A DNA stretch of 64,000 nucleotides from Plasticicumulans acidivorans (lineage in GTDB: Bacteria; Pseudomonadota; Gammaproteobacteria; Competibacterales; Competibacteraceae). Under the pieces are notes generated by a model, which was not told the origin of the DNA, did not search any database, and was given only the letters and a program-made list of their open reading frames with translations. Positions 45,974 through 54,853 of this stretch are shown here, in pieces. The stretch is from contig NZ_QGTJ01000006.1 of assembly GCF_003182095.1 (NCBI RefSeq), forward strand, positions 62,001 through 126,000. Direction: 5' to 3'. Both the position numbers and the translations under genes were made by a program. Within the stretch, counting starts at the first letter, position 1; each line of letters begins with the position of its first letter.

Positions 45974-46661
45974 AGCCTGCCGCCGCCGCGCGCGCCTTCC
46001 GGCGCAGCAGCGCGGCCAGGCCGAGGCCGTACAGCATCACGCTCGCCGGCTCCGGTACCGTCGCGTAGGGCGTGAAGCTCAGCGTATCGAGGTTGTAGTT
46101 CAGCGATACGGCGACGCCGCTCGGCTGCGAACCGGGGGTGCGGGCGACGAACAGCTGCACGACGCGCTGGCTGAAATCGAGCGGATCGAGCGTCTGCGGC
46201 AGGCTCGGCGCATCGATGACATCGGCGCTGATGGCATTGAGCAGCAGCGTGAACTGCACCTGCGTCAGCCCCGCCGGGTCGCCGCTGAGCTCATCGGGGT
46301 CGAGGTAGATGCCGTTCAGCGAAAAGCTGTCGCGGCCCGCCGAGGCGTCGCGGACCTGCGCATAGGCAAAACTGCCGCCCTGGCGTTCGCCGGCAAACAC
46401 CGTCGCACCGTCGGCAGCGAGCAGCTCGAAACTGAACGCGCGCAGCGCACCGTAGAAATTGTTGGTCGTGCCATTGAAGGTGCTGAACAGTGTCGCCGGC
46501 GTGTCGGTCTCGTAGAGCGCGTGGCCGCGCAGCTGCGATACGTCGGTGCCGAAGACATTGGCGGATGCGCTGCTGCGCGTACCGCTGAAGTCGATCTGGA
46601 TCAGCCCGGCCTGGGCCTGAGTGGCGACCAGCAGGCCGCACAGGGACAGCGTGCGCAACAT
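45897..46661 (-). CDS. PEP-CTERM sorting domain protein with C-terminal extension
   Basis: A 254-residue secreted protein. The signal peptide is residues 1-18 ([18 protein letters not shown]). The body is beta-rich ([20 protein letters not shown]). The sorting signal is [24 protein letters not shown]: a PEP motif, a hydrophobic helix and a basic tail, normally the substrate of an exosortase. The frame continues about 30 residues past the basic tail, where such proteins usually stop, and runs antisense into the 3' end of moaA. The ATG at 46661 is preferred over 46670 because GGAGG directly abuts the earlier ATG. No exosortase gene is in the window. Confidence 0.82.
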   Translation of the reverse strand: MLRTLSLCGLLVATQAQAGLIQIDFSGTRSSASANVFGTDVSQLRGHALYETDTPATLFSTFNGTTNNFYGALRAFSFELLAADGATVFAGERQGGSFAYAQVRDASAGRDSFSLNGIYLDPDELSGDPAGLTQVQFTLLLNAISADVIDAPSLPQTLDPLDFSQRVVQLFVARTPGSQPSGVAVSLNYNLDTLSFTPYATVPEPASVMLYGLGLAALLRRKARAAAAGFSRRSRSCDAGSPAAHRGGSRARAA

Positions 46662-46789
46662 CGTGGACATCCTCCGCTAGTGTCGGGCTCCGGCGGACAG
46701 GGCCGGGCAGGGCGCATTGCGACAGCGCCCTGCGACACGCGCGGGGACGGACGATGAAGCTTTGGCGACGGTCGCGCCGGCCCGCGTTC

Positions 46790-47293
46790 TTACGCCAGCG
46801 TCGAGGGCGGTTCGGTCGGCATCAGCGTGACCGCGGCGAAGCCGCCGTGGTGCAGCACCTCGCGCAGTACCAGCAAGGCCGCGGTGAAGTCGCGCGCCGT
46901 CGGCAGACCGAGGCGCGCCGCCGGCATGCCGTAGGCGATATCGGCGAGGTCGTTGAACAGACGCTCGACCCTGCCGGTGTCCAGACGCACCGGCAGGGCG
47001 CCGGCAGCGACCAGGTGCGCGAGCGTCTGGAGCGACGGTTCGGCGCAATACAGTTCGGCCGCCGCCGGCAGGTGACGCACCGCAGGCATCAGCACGTCCT
47101 CGATGCACGCGATGGCGGCTTCCAGTTCGGCCGGCGTGGCCGGCTCATGCTGCAGGCTCTCCAGCACCGTATGCATGGAGCCGGCGGCGATGACCGATAG
47201 CGTCGGGCCGGCCGTCACCGTCAGCACGATCTGCCCGTCACGGAAGCGCAGCCACACGGCCGCCGCCGGGTGTGAATCGCGATCATCGTGCAT
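46790..47293 (-). CDS. Hypothetical protein, 167 residues
   Basis: I do not recognise this soluble protein. It has a mixed start (AVWLRFRDGQIVLTVTAGPT) and a helical C-terminal half (RVERLFNDLADIAYGMPAARLG). There is no signal peptide or cysteine cluster. GC-rich codon use is like that of the neighbours, so it is probably real. It lies between the PEP-CTERM gene and the divergent catalase gene. Confidence 0.6.
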   Translation of the reverse strand: MHDDRDSHPAAAVWLRFRDGQIVLTVTAGPTLSVIAAGSMHTVLESLQHEPATPAELEAAIACIEDVLMPAVRHLPAAAELYCAEPSLQTLAHLVAAGALPVRLDTGRVERLFNDLADIAYGMPAARLGLPTARDFTAALLVLREVLHHGGFAAVTLMPTEPPSTLA

Positions 47294-47646
47294 CTCCTGT
47301 CTCCCGTGCGTTCGCGTCTGCGGATGGAGGATACCTGCCGGCCGGCCATATCCGCATATTCCGCGCGAAAACGGCTGGCGAATACGCTGAATATCACTGA
47401 TCCGTAAAAATAAAATTATCGGGGTGATTGGGGAAATCTATTATTGATCCAATAGGCAAAAACAATTCGGCGGATGAAGACATCCCATTGGATGCCAATG
47501 CAATGCAAAACCTAGACTCCTCGCGACGGCGAGTTAGTTGCGTCGTCAATTACACGGAAAACTCTCAATGCCTGTCGCAGTGATTAGCGGCAGGCGCTGA
47601 TGCTGAGTTTACCGTTGAAGCGTTCTAAATTTCGAGGAGGCTTAAA
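47294..47646. promoter_or_regulatory. AT-rich catalase promoter region with two related palindromes
   Basis: This 353-bp divergent region is markedly AT-rich around 47400-47470. Two palindromes share the ATTG...CAAT theme: ATTG-ATC-CAAT (47443-47453, inside the larger CTATT...AATAG repeat 47438-47455) and CATTGG-ATG-CCAATG (47486-47500). A third hairpin, GCCTGTCGC with GCGGCAGGC (47570-47595), lies in the likely leader of the catalase mRNA. They are candidate sites for a peroxide-responsive regulator. The spacing does not fit the standard OxyR arrangement. Confidence 0.45.
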
Positions 47647-49089
47647 ATGAGCGATAAAAAGCTCACGACCACGGGCGGTTGTCCGGTGGTCGACAACCAG
47701 AACGTGCTGACGGCCGGGCCGCGCGGTCCGCAGCTGCTGCAGGATGTCTGGTTTCTGGAAAAACTTGCGCATTTCGACCGCGAGGTGATTCCGGAGCGGC
47801 GCATGCATGCCAAGGGTTCCGGCGCCTATGGCACGTTCACGGTCACCCATGACATTACGCAGTACACGCGCGCCCGGATTTTCAGCGCCATCGGTAAACA
47901 GACCGAACTGTTCGTGCGTTTCTCGACGGTGGCCGGCGAGCGCGGTGCCGCCGATGCCGAGCGCGATATTCGCGGTTTTGCCGTGAAGTTCTATACCGAG
48001 GAGGGCAACTGGGATCTGGTCGGTAATAACACGCCGGTGTTTTTCCTGCGTGATCCGCTGAAATTCCCCGATCTCAATCACGCGGTCAAACGCGACCCGC
48101 GCACCAATCTGCGCAGTGCCCGCAACAACTGGGATTTCTGGACACTGCTGCCGGAAGCGCTGCACCAGGTCACCGTGGTCATGTCCGATCGCGGCATCCC
48201 GGCGAGCTATCGGCACATGAACGGTTTCGGCTCGCACACGTTCAGTTTCATCAATGCGCAGAACGAGCGTTACTGGGTCAAGTTCCATCTGAAAACGCAG
48301 CAGGGCATCAAGAACTGGACCGATGCCGAAGCCGCCGCCGCCGTCGGCCAATGCCGCGAAACGCATCAGCGCGATCTCTTTGAGGCGATCGAGCGTGGTG
48401 ATTTCCCGAAGTGGACGCTGTACGTCCAGATCATGCCGGAGCTGGATGCCGAGAAGGTGCCGTATCACCCCTTCGATCTGACCAAGGTCTGGCCGCACGG
48501 TGACTATCCGCTGCTCGAAGTCGGCGTCATGGAGCTCAACCGGAATCCGGAGAATTACTTCGCCGAGGTCGAGCAGGCCGCCTTCAACCCGGCCAATGTC
48601 GTGCCCGGCATCGGTTTCTCGCCGGATAAAATGCTGCAGGGACGGCTGTTTTCCTACGGTGATGCGCAGCGCTATCGGCTCGGCGTCAACCACGGTCTGA
48701 TTCCGGTCAACGCTCCGCGCTGCCCGGTACACAGCTATCACCGCGACGGCATGATGCGGGTCGACGGCAATTTCGGCAGCACACTGGGCTACGAGCCGAA
48801 CGGTTACGGCGAATGGCAGCAGCAGCCGGACTACCGCGAACCGCCGCTGAAGATCGACGGTGCCGCCGATCATTGGGATTACCGCGAGGACGACGACGAT
48901 TACTACAGTCAGCCGCGCGCGCTGTTCCAGCTGATGAGCGCCGAAGAGCAGCAGCGCCTGTTCGACAATACCGCCCGTGCGATGGGTGACGCGCCGGAGG
49001 AAATCAAACGCCGGCATATCGCCAACTGCACGAAGTGCGATCCGGCCTACGGGGCCGGCGTGGCGAAAGCCCTGGGGCTGATGGACTGA
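47647..49089 (+). CDS. katA: Monofunctional haem catalase, small-subunit clade
   Basis: Decomposes hydrogen peroxide. It has 480 residues, typical of small-subunit catalases without the flavodoxin-like tail. The distal histidine is His54 ([12 protein letters not shown]), the distal asparagine Asn127 (VGNNTPVFF) and the proximal haem ligand Tyr337 ([12 protein letters not shown]). NADPH-binding-region residues around [13 protein letters not shown] are as in the clade. The start has GAGGAGG upstream. The neighbouring exported DsrE gene converges on it, with a strong hairpin between them. Confidence 0.96.
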   Translation: MSDKKLTTTGGCPVVDNQNVLTAGPRGPQLLQDVWFLEKLAHFDREVIPERRMHAKGSGAYGTFTVTHDITQYTRARIFSAIGKQTELFVRFSTVAGERGAADAERDIRGFAVKFYTEEGNWDLVGNNTPVFFLRDPLKFPDLNHAVKRDPRTNLRSARNNWDFWTLLPEALHQVTVVMSDRGIPASYRHMNGFGSHTFSFINAQNERYWVKFHLKTQQGIKNWTDAEAAAAVGQCRETHQRDLFEAIERGDFPKWTLYVQIMPELDAEKVPYHPFDLTKVWPHGDYPLLEVGVMELNRNPENYFAEVEQAAFNPANVVPGIGFSPDKMLQGRLFSYGDAQRYRLGVNHGLIPVNAPRCPVHSYHRDGMMRVDGNFGSTLGYEPNGYGEWQQQPDYREPPLKIDGAADHWDYREDDDDYYSQPRALFQLMSAEEQQRLFDNTARAMGDAPEEIKRRHIANCTKCDPAYGAGVAKALGLMD

Positions 49090-49138
49090 ATCGCCAGGGC
49101 TTCAGGCGTACATCGCTGAATGGCTCTTGCTAAACAAC

Positions 49139-49164
49139 CCCGCGCGCAGGTGTCTGCGCGCGGG
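49139..49164. terminator. Perfect 11-bp hairpin between catalase and DsrE genes
   Basis: CCCGCGCGCAG, loop GTGT, and the exact complement. Read on the minus strand, a T-rich tract (GTTGTTTAG) follows, so it can terminate the DsrE gene. On the plus strand it can protect or end the catalase message, although no T-run follows there. Confidence 0.7.
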
Positions 49165-49184
49165 TATCGATTGCACTGCCGGTA

Positions 49185-49604
49185 TTACCAGGACAAGGCT
49201 TTGGTGTTGTCCTTGAACAGCGCATCCCCGGTGATTTCCGGGCTGCCGAGTTTCACCCCTGGGATGAGGTCCGCTTCCGTGATGCCGTATTGCTTCATGC
49301 ACATCGGGCAGATCAGCACGGTGGCGCCCTTGCCGATCAGATCGGCAAGCAGTTTCTGATGCATGGCAAAGCGCTCGGCGCCGGCTTTGGCGCCGATGAA
49401 AACGCTTTTGTCATTGAGCAGAATCGTCAACGGATGACCGCGCTGGAATTGCTTCAGGCCGAAGGTAATGCCCATGTTCGCGCGGTGCGGATCGTCAGTC
49501 GTCAGATTGACGAATAACGGGTCCGTGTCAGCGGCAAATGCTGCGGGCGTGAAGCAGCCCGCAAGCAGGGTGAGGATGAACAGGAGACGACTGATAATTC
49601 TCAT
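49185..49604 (-). CDS. Exported DsrE-family protein
   Basis: A 139-residue protein with a signal peptide (residues 1-24, ending AAFA). The DsrE/YchN fold is suggested by LFVNLTTDDPHRANMGITFG and HPLTILLNDKSVFIGAK. A CPMC motif (Cys99, Cys102) in the conserved C-terminal region followed by MKQYGI resembles the sulfur-carrier cysteine region of periplasmic DsrE-like proteins. It may bind persulfide. An AAGGAT ribosome site precedes the ATG. Confidence 0.8.
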   Translation of the reverse strand: MRIISRLLFILTLLAGCFTPAAFAADTDPLFVNLTTDDPHRANMGITFGLKQFQRGHPLTILLNDKSVFIGAKAGAERFAMHQKLLADLIGKGATVLICPMCMKQYGITEADLIPGVKLGSPEITGDALFKDNTKALSW

Positions 49605-50132
49605 GGCGAATATCCTTTTCCGGCTGGTTTTTTTGAAACGCCGACGATTTGAAACGAGTTCTCCGTTCGAATGGATCAGTCTGAAGCTTGATAGCGCGAT
49701 TACTGAAAATCAAGCACGCTGTCGATAGCCGCACTCGTAATGATCTGAGCCGTTTTTTATCAATCAGCACAGCCATGCCGTATTCGAATTCGGTGTTTCT
49801 AAATCTATAAAAATGTATCGATCGAAGCGTGCGATCCGCGTCGAGACTGATTCAAAACGAATCGCGACCTGCTGAAACGTCCCGTTCAGTGAAGCCAACC
49901 GATTCCGGTGTAAGGGGCGGGCGGATGGCTCATGCCTCGGGGTGATCCGAGGCTGGCGGCCTCTGTGTTGCGTACCGGGGCCCATACGGACGCGGAACTT
50001 TAAATGCCCGGGCGCTGGAAATCCGGGCGGTCGGCGTCCTCACTCAAGGCGATCGATCCGAGCGGCTGCGCTGCGGCCGGCGGGCGGCGAGGGCGGGCGG
50101 TCCGCTCTGCCGGTTCAGTGGAGGTGACGTCG
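49605..50132. other. AT-rich intergenic region
   Basis: About 530 bp with no supported gene. The first 250 bp are distinctly AT-rich, with several short palindromes around 49783-49792 and a run of six T near 49753. It should hold the promoter of the DsrE gene. The last 130 bp are open in frame with the dioxygenase-like gene but show no similarity. Confidence 0.5.
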
Positions 50133-50939
50133 ATGCCGGAAGTGATGTCTGACGCGGTGCGCATCAGCTACGACGATCATGGCCAGGGTGAAGCGGCTTT
50201 GCTGTTCCTGCCGGGCTGGTGCGGCAGTCGCCAGGTGTTCGAGCCGCTCGCCGCCCGCTGTGCGACGCAGCGGCGCACGCTGGTCATCGACTGGCGCGGC
50301 CACGGGCAGTCGGCGCCGGTGGCCGGCGATTTCGGCGCCGCCGAGCTGCTGGCCGATGCCCTGGCCGTGATCGCGGCCAGCGGCGCGCAGCGGATCGTGC
50401 CGGTGGCGTTGTCGCACGCCGGCTGGATCGCCATCGAACTGCGCCGCCGGCTGGGCGAGCGCATTCCCGCATTGGTGCTGCTCGACTGGATCGTGCTCGA
50501 TGCCCCGCCACCGTTTCTCGATGCCCTGCAGGGGCTGCAGCAGCCCGGGCACTGGCAGGCGACGCGCGAGCAGCTGTTCTCGATGTGGCTGCGCGGGCTC
50601 GACATCCCGGCGCTGAGTCATTACGTGCGCGCCGACATGGGGGCCTATGGCGGCGAGATGTGGGCGCGCGCCGGCCGCGAGATCGGTCGCGCCTATGCCG
50701 GGGCCGGCAGTCCGCTGCGGGCGCTGGCGGCGCTGGCGGCGCTGGCGGCGCTGGATGCGCCGGTGCCGGTGCTGCACCTGTACGCCCAGCCGGATGACCC
50801 GGGCTACCTGGCGGCGCAGCAGGCGTTTGCGGCGGCGCACCCCTGGTTCCAGGTGTCGAAGCTGGCGGCGCGCAGCCATTTCCCGATGTACGAAGTCGCG
50901 CAGGAGATGGCCGCGATCATCGAAGACTTCGTGGCCTGA
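50133..50939 (+). CDS. Alpha/beta-hydrolase-fold dioxygenase of the HOD/QDO/AqdC type (cofactor-independent)
   Basis: A 268-residue protein. Its blocks line up along nearly the whole length with 1H-3-hydroxy-4-oxoquinaldine 2,4-dioxygenase (HOD) as I recall it: LLFLPGWC, WRGHGQS, SHAGW, LLDWI, GEMWARAGREI, GSPLRAL, HLYAQP, AAHPWF and RSHFP. The HOD residues Ser101, Asp126 and His251 correspond to Ser94, Asp118 and His249; the Asp/His pair is the catalytic core in HOD. His102 is kept (His95), while His38 is Gly31 and His100 is Leu93. The family opens N-heteroaromatic rings, including the quinolone signal PQS, without cofactor. The ATG at 50133 has GGAGG. The substrate is unproven; an ordinary esterase is less likely. 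A 9-bp tandem repeat (50721-50754) encodes LAALAALAAL. Confidence 0.75.
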   Translation: MPEVMSDAVRISYDDHGQGEAALLFLPGWCGSRQVFEPLAARCATQRRTLVIDWRGHGQSAPVAGDFGAAELLADALAVIAASGAQRIVPVALSHAGWIAIELRRRLGERIPALVLLDWIVLDAPPPFLDALQGLQQPGHWQATREQLFSMWLRGLDIPALSHYVRADMGAYGGEMWARAGREIGRAYAGAGSPLRALAALAALAALDAPVPVLHLYAQPDDPGYLAAQQAFAAAHPWFQVSKLAARSHFPMYEVAQEMAAIIEDFVA

Positions 50940-50982
50940 ACCGCGTTCGATCGCGCTGTCCGCTGGCTGAGGAGGTTCGCGC

Positions 50983-51630
50983 ATGGGAGCCAAGACCTGG
51001 ATGCTTGTCTACGCCGACACCGATGCCCGCGCGGCGCTGCGCGCGCGGCCGCCGCTCGATACTGCGGCGACGCAGGCGCTGCTCGGCACGCTGTTCCCGC
51101 AGGAGACGCTCGTCGCCAGCGGCGAAGGCGATCTGTCGTGGACCTGTCCGCCGGAGGATGAAATCCTCGCCGGCTGCTTTCCCGGCGTCGCGGTCATCGC
51201 CGCCAAGGCGTTCGGCATCGATTACCCGTCCAGGCTGGAGGCGCACTTCGTCGAAGCCAGCCGCGGCAAACGGCTCTACCTGCATGCGATGCACAGTGTC
51301 GTCGACTGGTTCGCCTATGCCTGCTGGCACGACGGCCGTCTGCTGCGGGCCCTCAGCCTGTCGCCGGACAGCGGCATTCTCGAAAACATCGGCGAACCGC
51401 TGGCCTTCGAGGCGACGTACTGGGCCGGCGGGCATCCGGCCTTCGACGACGGCGAAACCGAGGCCTATCCGCTGCCGTTCCATCCGCTCGACCTCGGCGA
51501 TGCCGCGCTGCGGGCGCTGTTCGGCTACCGGCTCGAAGGCCCCGCCGAGCCGACGCTGATCGAGCCGGAGACGGTGCCGCTGCTGCGCTTCAAGCGCCCG
51601 CGGCGGCGCTGGCACCTGTGGCCGTGGTGA
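50983..51630 (+). CDS. DUF6928-like protein
   Basis: A 215-residue soluble protein. The start MGAKTWMLVYADTDARAALRARPPLD fits the DUF6928 family, best known from Actinobacteria. The middle (GKRLYLHAMHSVVDWFAYACWHDGRLLRALS) is typical too. The function is unknown. It is 43 bp downstream of the HOD-like gene with AGGAGG before its ATG, so the two are likely co-transcribed. Confidence 0.7.
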   Translation: MGAKTWMLVYADTDARAALRARPPLDTAATQALLGTLFPQETLVASGEGDLSWTCPPEDEILAGCFPGVAVIAAKAFGIDYPSRLEAHFVEASRGKRLYLHAMHSVVDWFAYACWHDGRLLRALSLSPDSGILENIGEPLAFEATYWAGGHPAFDDGETEAYPLPFHPLDLGDAALRALFGYRLEGPAEPTLIEPETVPLLRFKRPRRRWHLWPW

Positions 51631-51817
51631 GCGCGTGCAGCCTGCATCAGGCTGGCGATGACGGCCTGATGAATTCTGGTTAATGTCTTGGCGGACCAGC
51701 GATGGTCGCGGCAAAGCGGCCCCGTCGAGTCTTTCTTCGAGTGGCGCGCGGCATCGGTCACAGCAGTGACGACGTTTCGAGCGTGCAGTGTCCACCCGGC
51801 GAGGAGAGAACCCGACG

Positions 51818-52477
51818 ATGCGATGGGGAAGGCTGTTCCTGATCAAGCTGTGCCCGGACAAGGTGATCCACGAGTCCGCCGAGGTCTACCGCGCCTGGGA
51901 GCAGGTGCCGGACGATCGCAAATGGTCCGATCCGGTCAGCGACGGCTGGCAGGAGCTGCATCGCGGCTGCTTCAGGCAGGCCGGCATCCCCGTGCCGACG
52001 CTGCAGGACAAGCTGATGATCATCGCCCACGGCTCGCTGACTCACGTCGGCGTCGAGAACAGCGCGCTGGAATCCCCGGGCGGGCAGGGGTTCGACGCCC
52101 AGGACCTGGCGGTCTGGCTCAAGCAGTGGGGCATCGAGGAGATCGGGCTGATTTCCTTCAAATGCTGCTATATCGGCGCCGGCACGTTCCTTGAGGACTT
52201 CATTCGCGAGTCGGCGAACAAGCTCAGGGTCGGCTGGGTCAAGGGCTACAAGGGGCCAGCCAGCACCATCGAGCGCAAGTGGTACGACGTGCCGGTCATC
52301 GGCGGCAGCACCGGCAAGCCCTACGAGAGCATCAAGCGCGAGGACGGCGGTCTGCTCGGCCAGGCGGGCGTACCGCTCTACGGCAGCGACCGCTTCAAGA
52401 TCGTCCCCGGCCATGCGGCGATGAACATGCCGGGCTCGCGTTATCTGCTGGACAGCTTCCGCGAAGCCGGCGACTGA
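51818..52477 (+). CDS. Hypothetical protein with possible clan-CD (C80/CHAT-like) His/Cys dyad
   Basis: A 219-residue protein I cannot place firmly. The core reads KLMIIAHGSLTHVGV, then FDAQDLAVWLKQWGIEEIGLISFKCC. A His-Gly at residues 71-72 ends one strand, and Cys116/Cys117 end the next, 45 residues later. That order and spacing are those of caspase-fold peptidases such as the MARTX C80 domain. The following GWVKGYKGPAST fits a third strand. There is no signal peptide or autoprocessing partner. The ATG at 51818 (GAGGAG 11 bases upstream) is preferred over a GTG at 51788. Peptidase activity is inference. Confidence 0.6.
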   Translation: MRWGRLFLIKLCPDKVIHESAEVYRAWEQVPDDRKWSDPVSDGWQELHRGCFRQAGIPVPTLQDKLMIIAHGSLTHVGVENSALESPGGQGFDAQDLAVWLKQWGIEEIGLISFKCCYIGAGTFLEDFIRESANKLRVGWVKGYKGPASTIERKWYDVPVIGGSTGKPYESIKREDGGLLGQAGVPLYGSDRFKIVPGHAAMNMPGSRYLLDSFREAGD

Positions 52478-52481
52478 GCAT

Positions 52482-54101
52482 TCAGCCGGCGCCGACCGCG
52501 CGCAGGACTTCACCCGCTGCCAGCGCCGGTGCCGCCACCGCGCCGAGGCACTGGCCGCGAGCGGCCTCGCGGCTGTTGCAGAAGGCCTCGGCCAGCACGC
52601 CCGGCGTGCGCAGCAGGCAGCTCGCTTCCAGCGCCACGGCCAGTTCCTCGGCGAGCCAGCGCGCCTGCGCTTCGACGGGCTCGCGGCGCAGCTGATCCTT
52701 GATGCGTGCGACCTGGCGGTCATGGGCCGGGTGGATGCCCAGCGGGCGTTCGAGCTCGCTGATCAGGACCTCGCGGGCGTGCGGTTCGCGCGCCAGCACG
52801 CGCAGCAGGTCGAGGCACATGACGTTGCCGGCGCCTTCCCAGATCGAGTTCAGCGGCGACTGGCGAAACGGACGGGCGATCGGGCCTTCCTCGATGTAGC
52901 CGTTGCCGCCGAGCACCTCCATCGTTTCGGCCACCACCGTCGGCGTGCGCTTGCAGATCCAGTATTTGGCGAGCGGCGTCAGCAGGCGCTTGAGCAGGCG
53001 CTCGCCACCGTCGCCGGGGTGATCCACGGTCGCCGCCGCACGCAGGCACAGCGCGCTGTGGCCGGCGCATTCGAGCGCCAGATCGGCGAGCACCGCAGCC
53101 ATCAGCGGCTGCTCGATCAGGGGCTTGCCGAAGGCGTGGCGATGGCGGGCATGGTGCAGCGCCTCGCTGAACACGCCGTGCATGATGCCGGCCGAGCCGC
53201 TGGCACAGTCGAGGCGGGTGTGGTTGGCCATCTCGATGATGGTGGCGATGCCGCGTCCCTCGCCGCCGATCGGCCAGGCCAGCGCGGCGTCGAACTCGAC
53301 CTCGGCACTGGCGTTGGCGTGGTCGCCGAGCTTGTCCTTGGTGCGCTGGATGCGTACCGCGTTGCGCCGGCCGTCCGGCAGAAAGCGCGGCAGGAAAAAA
53401 CACGACAGCCCGTCCGCCGCCTGCGCCGTGACCAGATGCGCATCGCTGTTCGGCACTGAAAAGAACCACTTGTGACCGGTCAGCGCATACCAGCCGTCAC
53501 CCGCCGGCACCGCGCGCGTGGTGTTGGCGCGCAGGTCCGAGCCACCCTGTTTTTCGGTCAGCCCCATGCCGATCAGCAGGCCGGACTTCTGCGCGATCGG
53601 CAAGTCGCGGCCGTCGTGCACCGGCGCCTGCAGCAGGCGCAGCCAGGGATCGGCCAGCGCCGGGCTGAGGGCGAGCAGCGGCACGGCACTGTGGCTCATC
53701 GTCGCCGGGCACAGGCTGCCGCATTCGACCTCGGCGAACAGCTGGAACAGCGCCGCGCGGCGTACCGCGGCGCCGGTGCGGGCATCGTGCCAGGCGGCGC
53801 CGGCCAGACACTGGCGCTTGAGCCAGTCGAGGCAGGCATGCCAGGCGGGGTCGAAATCGAAGCGGTCGAGGCGGTGGCCGAAGCGGTCGAACAGACGCAG
53901 CCGCGGCCGGTTGCGGTTGGCGGTCTCGCCGCGCTCGATCCATTCGCCACTGCCGAGCTCGACACCGCGGGCGATCAGTTCCTCGTCGGCCCAGGGCGCG
54001 CCCTCGCGCGCCAGTGCCGCGCGCAGCGGCGGGTTGGCCAGAAAGCGGTTGAAGTCGCGCAGCGGTGGCGGCTGGTTGCTGACCTCATGGGTGGCAGGCA
54101 T
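52482..54101 (-). CDS. aidB: Acyl-CoA dehydrogenase family protein AidB
   Basis: Flavoprotein of the AidB branch, linked in E. coli to protection from alkylation damage; it binds DNA and has weak acyl-CoA dehydrogenase activity. The 539 residues match AidB closely: EVSNQPPPLRDFNRFL, CGSLCPATMSHSAVPLL, GLLIGMGLTEKQGGSD, GHKWFFSVPNSDAHLV, CFFLPRFLPDGRRN, MEVLGGNGYIEEG and NSIWEGAGNVMCLDLLRVL. The C-terminal DNA-binding helical domain (about 445-539) is present. It is convergent with the clan-CD-like gene (4-bp gap). No ada/alk genes are nearby. Confidence 0.92.
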   Translation of the reverse strand: MPATHEVSNQPPPLRDFNRFLANPPLRAALAREGAPWADEELIARGVELGSGEWIERGETANRNRPRLRLFDRFGHRLDRFDFDPAWHACLDWLKRQCLAGAAWHDARTGAAVRRAALFQLFAEVECGSLCPATMSHSAVPLLALSPALADPWLRLLQAPVHDGRDLPIAQKSGLLIGMGLTEKQGGSDLRANTTRAVPAGDGWYALTGHKWFFSVPNSDAHLVTAQAADGLSCFFLPRFLPDGRRNAVRIQRTKDKLGDHANASAEVEFDAALAWPIGGEGRGIATIIEMANHTRLDCASGSAGIMHGVFSEALHHARHRHAFGKPLIEQPLMAAVLADLALECAGHSALCLRAAATVDHPGDGGERLLKRLLTPLAKYWICKRTPTVVAETMEVLGGNGYIEEGPIARPFRQSPLNSIWEGAGNVMCLDLLRVLAREPHAREVLISELERPLGIHPAHDRQVARIKDQLRREPVEAQARWLAEELAVALEASCLLRTPGVLAEAFCNSREAARGQCLGAVAAPALAAGEVLRAVGAG

Positions 54102-54238
54102 GGCGGAGCTCCGTGACCCGGGCAGGCCTTGAGCTTAGGTGCTCGCCAGCGCGATGCCCTTGTCCCCGCTTTGCAACCTGCGGGCTCTATACCGCCGCAG
54201 GCGCGGGCGTCGCGGGACTTTCGGGATGAGCAAAGGCC

Positions 54239-54685
54239 ATGCAGCTGAGCAATGACAGGCCGCTGATCAGCTGGGTGTTGTCGGCGGGGTTTACGCTGGG
54301 CGGGCTGGTGCCTGCGGTTACGCCGCTGCGCGGCGATGCGCCACCGTCGCTGTGGTCCGTCCTGCTGCCCGCCGGGTTCTGCCTGATCAGCCTGCTGCTG
54401 ACGATCCGCTCGATGCAGCGGCCCTGCGTGCACGTCGTGGTGCGCTCGGATCGCCTGGTGTGCATCGAAAAGCGTTATCCGCTGCGACGGGAATCCCTGC
54501 GCCTGCGACCGGAGCAGATCACGGCGCTGCGTCTGGTCGCGGACGTCGACGCCGAAAGCTCTACCTATTACTCGGTGGTGCTGCAGCCCGTCAGCGGGCC
54601 GGCGGTGGTCATCAAGGAAGGTTTCAGCAAGTCCCGCTGCGAAGCGGTGCGGGCGCAGTTCGCGGCGGCGATCGGCAAGGCTTAG
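54239..54685 (+). CDS. Small membrane protein, paralogue 1 of a tandem pair
   Basis: A 148-residue protein with two N-terminal helices (about 10-27 and 38-57) and a soluble PH-like C-terminal domain: VHVVVRSDRLVCIEKRYPL, then LRPEQITALRLV. It is a diverged duplicate of the protein at 54854: both have S-x-x-x-P-L start patterns, L-x-P-E-Q-I, Y-Y-x-V-x-L-Q-P-x-S and a nearly identical end (CEAVRAQFAAAIGKA). Function unknown. Confidence 0.65.
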   Translation: MQLSNDRPLISWVLSAGFTLGGLVPAVTPLRGDAPPSLWSVLLPAGFCLISLLLTIRSMQRPCVHVVVRSDRLVCIEKRYPLRRESLRLRPEQITALRLVADVDAESSTYYSVVLQPVSGPAVVIKEGFSKSRCEAVRAQFAAAIGKA

Positions 54686-54853
54686 CCGGGGCGGTGCTGC
54701 ACTGCCGGGTGTGGGCTGCGTCAACCGGTACCCGGCCTGCGACACCGGTTCTGCCGCCAGCGGCTATCATCGGCGCAGGTGGCCGGCGGTCGTGATCGCG
54801 CCGATCCGTGCGCCACGTCAGGGACTGCAATGCGTTCGGGATGAGCGGAAATC

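Noticed and set aside
47421-47466. OxyR tetrad site upstream of catalase
   Set aside because: ATTG, CTAT, ATAG and CAAT elements occur, but the central spacing is 10 instead of the expected 7 bases.
50133-50939. Generic esterase or haloalkane dehalogenase annotation
   Set aside because: The nucleophile region is LSHAGW, not G-x-S-x-G, and the match to HOD extends over the whole protein.
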